Assembly: GCF_002198735.1 (NCBI RefSeq)
Contig: NZ_MWLO01000132.1
Coordinates: 1 to 49,857 of the forward strand
Direction: 5' to 3'
Length of the DNA: 49,857 bases
Source of the DNA: Ideonella sp. A 288
Lineage (GTDB): Bacteria > Pseudomonadota > Gammaproteobacteria > Burkholderiales > Burkholderiaceae_C
Part shown: positions 44,367 to 49,857 of the stretch, piece after piece
How the letters are laid out: each line of letters starts with the position of its first letter
How positions within the stretch are numbered: position 1 is the stretch's first letter
The notes under the pieces: model-generated
What the model was told of the DNA's origin: nothing
The model's database searches: none
What the model saw: the letters and a program-made list of their open reading frames with translations, nothing else
Program-made: the position numbers and the translations under genes

Positions 44367-45425
44367 ATGTCGTCGTTCAGCGCCCTCACCCGCCGTGCCT
44401 GCCTGGCCGTGGCCGCCTTCGCCACGCTCGCCGCCGCCCTGCCCGCCCACGCGCAGGACACCGCCATCAAGTTCCAGCTCGACTGGCGCTTCGAGGGCCC
44501 CAGCGCCTTCTTCCTGCTGCCGGTGAGCAAGGGCCTGTTCAAGGCCGAGAAGCTGAATGTCACGGTCGACGCCGGCAATGGCTCGGGCAACGCCGTCAAC
44601 CGCGTCGCGTCGGGCACCTACGACATGGGCTTTGCCGACCTGGCCGCGCTGATGGAGTTCCACGCCAACAACCCCACCGCGCCGAACAAGCCGGTGGCGG
44701 TGATGATGGTCTACAACAACACGCCCGCGGCCGTGTTCTCGCTGAAGAAGACCGGCATCAAGACCCCGGGCGACCTGGCCGGCAAGAAGCTCGGCGCGCC
44801 GGTGTTCGACGCCGGCCGCCGCGCCTTCCCGATCTTCCAGAAGGCCAATGGCATCGGCGCCGTCAACTGGGTCAGCATGGACCCGCCGCTGCGCGAGACC
44901 ATGCTCGCCAAGGGCGATGTCGACGCCATCACCGGCTTCTACTTCACCAGCCTGCTCAACCTCGAGGCGCGCGGCATCAAGCCCGACGAGATCGCGGTGC
45001 AGATGTTCCCGGCCCATGGCGTCAAGCTCTACGGCAACGCCATCATCGCCAGCGAAGAATTCCTGAAGAAGAACCCCGAGGCGGTGAAGGCCTTCCTGCG
45101 CGCCTTCACCAAGGGCGCCAAGGCCGTGATCGCCGACCCCGTGGCCGCCACCGCGGTGGTGAAGGAGCGTGACGGCATCGTCAACGCCGCACTGGAAGAG
45201 CGCCGGCTGCGGCTGGCCATCGAATCGTCGATCGCCACCGCCGACGCCAAGGCCGAAGGCTTCGGCGACGTCAAGGGCCCGCGCCTGGCACTGATGGCCA
45301 GCCAGGTGGCCGATGCCTTCGCCACCAAGACCCGCGTCAACCCCGACGCCGTCTGGAACGGCAGCTTCCTGCCCTCGGCCGCCGACCGCGACATCTTCGG
45401 CGCCAAGGCCGCGGCGAAGAAGTGA
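44367..45425 (+). CDS. NMT1/SsuA-type ABC transporter substrate-binding protein
   Basis: 352-aa periplasmic binding protein. The signal peptide spans about residues 1-29 (TRRACLAVAAF core, PAHAQ cleavage). NMT1/ThiY/SsuA features: FQLDWRFEGPSAFFLLPVSK, GNAVNRVASGTYDMGFADLA and DLAGKKLGAPVFDAGR. Family ligands include pyrimidine precursors, sulfonates, nitrate and hydantoin-like compounds. Here, 173 bp after the allantoate/M20 genes, a purine-breakdown ureide is the best guess. A GGAG site precedes the ATG at 44367. Confidence 0.9.
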   Translation: MSSFSALTRRACLAVAAFATLAAALPAHAQDTAIKFQLDWRFEGPSAFFLLPVSKGLFKAEKLNVTVDAGNGSGNAVNRVASGTYDMGFADLAALMEFHANNPTAPNKPVAVMMVYNNTPAAVFSLKKTGIKTPGDLAGKKLGAPVFDAGRRAFPIFQKANGIGAVNWVSMDPPLRETMLAKGDVDAITGFYFTSLLNLEARGIKPDEIAVQMFPAHGVKLYGNAIIASEEFLKKNPEAVKAFLRAFTKGAKAVIADPVAATAVVKERDGIVNAALEERRLRLAIESSIATADAKAEGFGDVKGPRLALMASQVADAFATKTRVNPDAVWNGSFLPSAADRDIFGAKAAAKK

Positions 45426-45435
45426 CGGGGTCGAA

Positions 45436-46260
45436 GTGACCCCCTTCGTCGACTTCCGCAACGTCTGGCTGGCCTACAACGAGGATCTGCTCGCGCAGGG
45501 CCACTTCGCGGTCGAGGACATCTCGCTGGCCGTCGGCGAGGGCGAGTTCATCGCCATCGTCGGGCCCTCGGGCTGCGGCAAGTCGACCTTCATGAAGCTG
45601 GCCACCGGCCTGAAGCGCCCGAGCAAGGGCTCGATCGCCATCGGCGGCCAGCCGGTGACCGGGCCGTTGAAGATCACCGGCATGGCCTTCCAGGCGCCCA
45701 GCCTGCTGCCCTGGCGCACCACGGTGCAGAACGTGATGCTGCCGCTGGAGATCGTCGAGCCCTACCGCTCCAGTTTCAAGGCCAAGCGCGCCGAGTACGA
45801 GGCCAAGGCCCGCGCGCTGCTGCAGAGCGTGGGCCTGGGCGGCTACGAAGACAAGTTCCCCTGGCAGCTGTCGGGCGGCATGCAGCAGCGCGCCAGCATC
45901 TGCCGGGCGCTGGTGCACGAGCCGAAGATGCTGCTGCTCGACGAGCCCTTCGGCGCGCTCGATGCCTTCACCCGCGAAGAACTGTGGTGCACGCTGCGCG
46001 ACCTGCAGGCGGCGCAGAAGTTCAACGTCATCCTGGTCACGCACGACCTGCGCGAGAGCGTGTTCCTGGCCGACACGGTGTACGTGATGAGCCGCAGCCC
46101 GGGCCGCATGGTGGTGCGCCGATCGATCGAGCTGCCGCGCCCGCGCGACCTCGAGCTGACCTACACGCCCGAGTTCACCGACATCGTGCACGAGCTGCGT
46201 GGCCACATCGGCGCGGTGCGCAACACCATGGGCCGCCCTGCCACCGGGGCAACGGCATGA
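45436..46260 (+). CDS. ABC transporter ATP-binding protein (SsuB/TauB type)
   Basis: 274 aa from GTG 45436, 10 nt after the binding-protein stop. Walker A GPSGCGKST (about 44-52), Q-loop MAFQAPSLLPWRT, signature LSGGMQQRASICRAL, Walker B MLLLDEPFGALD and H-loop LVTHDLRESVFLAD are intact; FQAPSLLPW is characteristic of the nitrate/taurine/sulfonate subfamily. The ribosome-binding site is weak, and the frame's open extension overlaps the binding-protein gene. The stop overlaps the permease start by 4 nt. Confidence 0.93.
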   Translation: MTPFVDFRNVWLAYNEDLLAQGHFAVEDISLAVGEGEFIAIVGPSGCGKSTFMKLATGLKRPSKGSIAIGGQPVTGPLKITGMAFQAPSLLPWRTTVQNVMLPLEIVEPYRSSFKAKRAEYEAKARALLQSVGLGGYEDKFPWQLSGGMQQRASICRALVHEPKMLLLDEPFGALDAFTREELWCTLRDLQAAQKFNVILVTHDLRESVFLADTVYVMSRSPGRMVVRRSIELPRPRDLELTYTPEFTDIVHELRGHIGAVRNTMGRPATGATA

Positions 46261-47024
46261 AGCAGAAACAGCTCGAGACCTGGGCGCCCTGGGCGCTGCT
46301 GGTGCTGTTCATCGCCGTCTGGCAGCTGGTCTGCACGGTGTTCAACGTCAGCGAGTTCATCTTTCCCAGCCCGGCGCGCATCTGGTCGCAGTTCCTCGAA
46401 TTCAAGGGCGAGATCGCCAAGCACGCCTGGCGCACCTACTGGGTGACGATGGTCGGCTTCGGCATCGCCATCGTCGTGGGCGTGCTGCTGGGCTTCCTGA
46501 TCGGCAGCTCGCGCCTGGCCTACGCCGCCATCTACCCGCTGATGACCGGCTTCAACGCGTTGCCCAAGGCGGCCTTCGTGCCGATCCTGGTGGTGTGGTT
46601 CGGCATCGGCGTGGGGCCGGCGGTGCTCACCGCCTTCCTGATCTCGTTCTTCCCAATCACGGTGAACATCGCCACCGGGCTGGCCACGCTGGAGCCCGAG
46701 CTGGAAGACGTGCTGCGCGTGCTGGGCGCCAAGCGCTGGGACGTGCTGGTGAAGGTGGGGCTGCCACGCTCGATGCCCTACTTCTTCGGCTCGCTGAAGG
46801 TGGCCATCACGCTGGCCTTCGTGGGCACCACGGTGTCGGAGATGACGGCCAGCAACGAGGGCATCGGCTACCTGCTGGTGTCGGCCGGCTCGTCGATGCA
46901 GATGGGCCTGGCCTTCGCCGGCCTGGTGGTGGTGGGCGCGATGGCGATGGGCATGTACGAGTTCTTCTCGGTGCTCGAGAAGCGCATCACCGGCTGGGCG
47001 CATCGGGGCTCGAACGCCACCTGA
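46257..47024 (+). CDS. ABC transporter permease (SsuC/TauC type)
   Basis: 255-aa inner-membrane permease with about six helices. Landmarks: WALLVLFIAVWQLVCTVFNV (first helix), FIFPSPARIWSQFLEF, TGFNALPKAAFVPILVVWFG and the EAA loop VLRVLGAKRWDVLVKVGLPRS, as in BPD_transp_1 members of nitrate/sulfonate/taurine importers. Last gene of the importer; a short GC hairpin follows. Confidence 0.93.
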   Translation: MKQKQLETWAPWALLVLFIAVWQLVCTVFNVSEFIFPSPARIWSQFLEFKGEIAKHAWRTYWVTMVGFGIAIVVGVLLGFLIGSSRLAYAAIYPLMTGFNALPKAAFVPILVVWFGIGVGPAVLTAFLISFFPITVNIATGLATLEPELEDVLRVLGAKRWDVLVKVGLPRSMPYFFGSLKVAITLAFVGTTVSEMTASNEGIGYLLVSAGSSMQMGLAFAGLVVVGAMAMGMYEFFSVLEKRITGWAHRGSNAT

Positions 47025-47044
47025 GCCCGGCCGGCCCAGGCGAT

Positions 47045-47060
47045 GCCCGCGCCGGCGGGC
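47045..47060. terminator. Hairpin between convergent permease and hypothetical gene
   Basis: Perfect 6-bp stem GCCCGC / GCGGGC with a GCCG loop, centred between the two stops (47024 and 47070). No U-tract. Confidence 0.45.
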
Positions 47061-47069
47061 CGCCGCGCG

Positions 47070-47570
47070 TCAGGCCAGTTCGCCGGTGAAGCTGGAGTCG
47101 GCCACCTTGGCCGGCGTCACGGCCACAAGGTAATCGCGGCCGGCCTGGGCCCCGCGCAGGGCGGTGACGAGCTGCTGCGCCTGCACCGTCGCCTGGGCCA
47201 GCGCGGCGGCGTCGGGGGCGCGTTCGATGCGGATGGCCACCGATTCACCCACCGGCCCCACCAGGTCGATCAGGCGCCGCACGGCCAGGCGGCGGTGGTC
47301 GGCCAGGCGGGCCTGGGCCTTCGTCACCGGCGCGGGCACCGCGGGCGTGACCACGCTGGCCAGCACGTCGCGCATCTGCTGGTCGACGAAGGCACCGTAG
47401 TCGCGCAGTCGCTTCTCCTGGCTTTCCAGGGCCTTGGCGATCACCTGCCGGGCGTAGGCGGCGTCGCGCATGAAGGCCATCACGTCCAGTGACCAGCCAA
47501 ATTCGCGGCGCATCGGCACCACCATGCGGACGACGGTGTCCAGGACCAAGGATTGCGGCGTGCGGTTCAT
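47070..47570 (-). CDS. Hypothetical protein, helical
   Basis: 166 aa, start ATG 47570 after a GGGAAG site. No family recognised. Predicted to be mostly helical and soluble: an amphipathic first half (VIAKALESQEKRLRDYGAFVDQQMRDVLAS) and an Ala-rich C-terminal half with AAALAQATVQAQQLVTALRG. No signal peptide or membrane helix. Phasin-like and other helical bundles have similar composition, but I cannot support an assignment. It is monocistronic, convergent with the ABC permease, with a ~300-bp upstream region. Confidence 0.72.
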   Translation of the reverse strand: MNRTPQSLVLDTVVRMVVPMRREFGWSLDVMAFMRDAAYARQVIAKALESQEKRLRDYGAFVDQQMRDVLASVVTPAVPAPVTKAQARLADHRRLAVRRLIDLVGPVGESVAIRIERAPDAAALAQATVQAQQLVTALRGAQAGRDYLVAVTPAKVADSSFTGELA

Positions 47571-47871
47571 GCTCTTCCCTTTCGACAGGCTCTGTGGCCG
47601 ATGTGTCAGGCGCTGAAGGAACCGACCGTCACACGACGGCACAAGTCACTACACACGCTTACAACGCCACGATGCTAGCGCCGAACCTGTGGGGATTCCT
47701 GGACTCGAGGTGGGGAAATGCCGCCATCCCCCTCAGGCGGGGGGGTAGGAATGGCACAGCGCCTGGACCGGGGTCAAGGCGACCGGCCTGCGGAGCCCTC
47801 GGCACCACGGTGCCCCGGGACGAACCGCACGTCGACTGGTGCTCGGCCGGCGACGCCACCACCGCACCCGG
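47571..47871. other. Intergenic region upstream of the hypothetical gene
   Basis: 301 bp between the hypothetical gene start and the GST stop, both minus strand. It contains a G/C hairpin (CCCCC at 47728-47732 pairing with the G7 run at 47739-47745) and a relatively AT-richer patch (47640-47665, with CACTACACACGCTTACAACG) that is the likeliest promoter area. No gene is visible. Confidence 0.45.
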
Positions 47872-48543
47872 TCAGCTGGCGTAGTCGTAGGGGCCGCCGC
47901 GCTCCAGGGCTCGCCGGTAGGCCGGACGCGCATGGATGCGCTGCAGGAAGGCCATCAGCCGGGGGCGCGACGCGTCCAGCCCGGCGCGGGCGGCGGCAGC
48001 CTCGAGCGGGAAGCTCATCATGATGTCGGCCGCGCTGAAGTCAGCGCCCGCAAACCAGCCGTACTCGGCCAGTTCGTTCTCCATGAAGTCGAGCTGGCGC
48101 TTCAGGTTGGGCCACACCACCACGTCCTGCGCCTTGGCGCAGATGCCCTTGACCACCGGCCGCACCAGGAAGGGCATCGGCGCCTCGGCGATCTTGTCGA
48201 ACACCAGCTTCATCAGCAGCGGCGGCATCGCCGAGCCCTCGGCGAAGTGCAGCCAGTAGCGGTAGCGCAGGTGCGCCGGCGTGCCCAGGGCCGGCGCCAG
48301 GCGGCCCTCGCCGTGGCGCTCGATCAGGTACTCGACGATGGCACCGGTCTCGGCCACCGTCACCTTGTCGTCGGTGATCACCGGCGACTTGCCCAGCGGG
48401 TGCGCCGCCAGCAGCTCGGGCGGCGCCAGATGGGTCTGCGGATCGCGCGCGTACTGCTTGATGCGGTAGGGCACACCCAGCTCTTCCAGCAGCCACAGCA
48501 CGCGCTGCGAGCGCGAATGGTTCAGGTGGTGGACGGTGATCAT
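47872..48543 (-). CDS. Glutathione S-transferase family protein
   Basis: 223 aa. The N-terminal thioredoxin-like domain begins MITVHHLNHSRSQRVLWLLE with the likely catalytic Ser in SRSQR, continues to HPLGKSPVITDD (the cis-Pro glutathione-binding segment) and AETGAIVEYLIERH. The helical C-terminal domain ends with a standard LMAFLQRIHARPAYRRALE. Complete length. The start overlaps the flavoprotein stop by 4 nt, so the two genes form an operon. Substrate unknown; ETG plus this C-terminal pattern fit bacterial beta/theta-like GSTs. Confidence 0.93.
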   Translation of the reverse strand: MITVHHLNHSRSQRVLWLLEELGVPYRIKQYARDPQTHLAPPELLAAHPLGKSPVITDDKVTVAETGAIVEYLIERHGEGRLAPALGTPAHLRYRYWLHFAEGSAMPPLLMKLVFDKIAEAPMPFLVRPVVKGICAKAQDVVVWPNLKRQLDFMENELAEYGWFAGADFSAADIMMSFPLEAAAARAGLDASRPRLMAFLQRIHARPAYRRALERGGPYDYAS

Positions 48544-49847
48544 GGCCCGATTCTGGCGCCATCGGCGGCCTGCTGGCGCCACCAGTCGAGCACGCCGCGG
48601 CCCGCTGCGCGGCCGCCGGCCAGACAGGCGGTGAGCAGGTAGCCGCCGGTGGGCGCCTCCCAATCCACCATCTCGCCGACGCAGAACACGCCGGGGCAGG
48701 CGCGCAGCATGCACCGCGCGTCCATCGCCTCGAAACGCACGCCACCGGCGGTGCTGATGGCCTCGGCCACCGGGCGCGGCGCGGTCAGCACCAGCGGCCA
48801 GGCCTTCAGTTCGGCGGCCAGCCCGGCCGCGTCCTGGGCCACGCGCCGGGCCAGTTCGTCGGCCGACCAGCGCTCGCGCAGCAGCGCGGCCTTGACACCA
48901 TCGAGCCCAGCCTGCTCGCGCAGGTGGTTGGGCAGCGAGCGCGTGCCGCGGCCCTTGGCCAGCGCGGCCGACAGCCGCGCCAGGTCGCGCCCCGGCACCA
49001 GGTCGAGGTGGATGGTGGCGCTGCCCTGCGCCTCGATCGTGTCGCGGATCAGCGCCGAGGCGGCGTACACCAGGCTGCCCTCGATGCCGCCGGCGGTGAC
49101 GACGAACTCGCCCGGCCGGTCGAAACGCTGGCCCATCGCGTCGACCGCCATCAGCCGCACCGACTTCACCGGCGTGCCGGCAAAGCGCTGGGCGAAGTAC
49201 GGGCTCCAGCCGACATCGAAGCCGCAGTTCGACGGCCGCAGCGGCGCCACGGCCACGCCCAGCGCGGCCAGGCCGGGCCACCAGGCACCATCGGAACCGA
49301 GCTGCGGCCAGCTGGCGCCGCCCAGCGCCAGCACCACCGCGTCGGCCTGCACGGCCTGCTCGCCGGACGGCGCATCGAAGCGCAGCGCGGCGGGCAGGGC
49401 CGAGCGGCTCTCGCCCGGTGCCCAGCCCAGCCAGCGGTGGCGCATGTGCAGGCGCAGGCCCGCTGCGCGCAGCCGGTGCAGCCAGGCGCGCAGCAGCGGC
49501 GCGGCCTTCATCTCGGCCGGGAAGACGCGGCCGGAACTGCCGACGAAGGTGTCGATGCCCAGGCCCGCCGCCCACTCACGCAGGTCGGTCGGGTTCAGCG
49601 CATCGAGCCAGGGCGCGACGTCGTCGCGCCGATCGCCATAGCGCCCGATGAACGCGTCCATCGGCTCGCTGTGCGTGAGGTTCAGCCCGCCCTTGCCGGC
49701 GAGCAGGAACTTGCGGCCGACCGAGGGCATGGCGTCGTAGAGATCAACCGAGGCGCCACCCTGCAGCAGGGCCTCGGCCGCCATCAGCCCGGCGGGGCCG
49801 CCACCGATGATGGCCACGCGGGGGGTCACGGGTGCTTGAACAAGCAC
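48540..49847 (-). CDS. HI0933/YhiN-family flavoprotein (NAD(P)/FAD-dependent oxidoreductase)
   Basis: At least 435 aa. N-terminal FAD-binding Rossmann motif AIIGGGPAGLMAAEALL, then the family motifs VGRKFLLAGKGGLNLTHSEP and GRVFPAEMKAAPLL; the C-terminal FAD motif is FCVGEMVDWEAPTGGYLL. Family members are of uncertain physiological role (proposed reductases acting on tRNA or aromatic compounds). The first available start is GTG at 49847, 10 nt from the window edge and without a purine-rich site; the in-frame GTG at 49829 is an alternative, and a start beyond the window cannot be excluded. Coupled by 4-nt overlap to the GST gene. Confidence 0.9.
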   Translation of the reverse strand: MLVQAPVTPRVAIIGGGPAGLMAAEALLQGGASVDLYDAMPSVGRKFLLAGKGGLNLTHSEPMDAFIGRYGDRRDDVAPWLDALNPTDLREWAAGLGIDTFVGSSGRVFPAEMKAAPLLRAWLHRLRAAGLRLHMRHRWLGWAPGESRSALPAALRFDAPSGEQAVQADAVVLALGGASWPQLGSDGAWWPGLAALGVAVAPLRPSNCGFDVGWSPYFAQRFAGTPVKSVRLMAVDAMGQRFDRPGEFVVTAGGIEGSLVYAASALIRDTIEAQGSATIHLDLVPGRDLARLSAALAKGRGTRSLPNHLREQAGLDGVKAALLRERWSADELARRVAQDAAGLAAELKAWPLVLTAPRPVAEAISTAGGVRFEAMDARCMLRACPGVFCVGEMVDWEAPTGGYLLTACLAGGRAAGRGVLDWWRQQAADGARIGP

Positions 49848-49857
49848 GGGAGGGAGG

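Overview
The window is a gene-dense, high-GC (roughly 70%) chromosomal segment. Bug-type extracytoplasmic binding proteins, PuuD-type urate oxidation, a DUF1329/DUF1302/RND cluster and many ABC importers for amino acids and peptides suggest a betaproteobacterium of the order Burkholderiales (Rubrivivax/Leptothrix/Piscinibacter-like). That placement is inferred from gene content; there is no rRNA or other marker here. I see no tRNA, rRNA, CRISPR array, insertion sequence or prophage.

Layout. 1-2606: 3'-truncated MASE3/PAS sensor kinase (minus). 2712-3683: AraC-type regulator. 3812-12381: five-gene minus-strand operon, in order DUF1329 periplasmic protein, DUF1302 outer-membrane barrel, MMPL/RND transporter, YCF48-like propeller and acyl-CoA ligase, probably an envelope-spanning lipid or hydrophobic-compound system. 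12720-13480: two small plus-strand genes (hypothetical, lipoprotein). 13570-18483: family-5 solute-binding protein, D-aminoacylase-type deacylase and an unusual CorA-like protein (minus). 18484-19039: a gene-free gap with two divergent copies of a stem-loop element whose stems differ between copies but still pair, while the internal-loop strands are identical. 19040-24689: dipeptide/oligopeptide ABC transporter operon (binding protein, two permeases, two ATPases). 24820-28723: N-formylglutamate amidohydrolase followed by a polar amino-acid ABC transporter. 29259-30020: a repeat-bearing DUF5648-like protein of unknown role.

30106-47024 is a purine-catabolism island. XdhA/XdhB oxidise hypoxanthine and xanthine to urate; an NCS2 permease imports urate or xanthine; PuuD oxidises urate to 5-hydroxyisourate; UraH hydrolyses it to OHCU. 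A divergent plus-strand operon carries a GntR/FCD regulator, PuuE allantoinase, a UraD-allantoate amidohydrolase fusion, a second M20 hydrolase and, after a short gap, an NMT1-type ABC importer. The divergent UraH/GntR promoter contains a perfect 16-bp palindrome, a good operator candidate. The island covers urate to ureidoglycine/ureidoglycolate; no xdhC, guanine deaminase or ureidoglycolate lyase is seen. A TerC-family membrane protein and an orphan Bug binding protein sit inside it.

47070-49847: a hypothetical protein, a glutathione S-transferase and an HI0933-family flavoprotein (minus). Strong GC-rich hairpins mark most operon ends, the best being an 18-bp perfect stem between the convergent DUF5648-like and xdhB genes. 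The items most worth following up are the duplicated stem-loop element, the DUF1329/DUF1302/RND/YCF48/ligase operon and the DDKGG-repeat protein.
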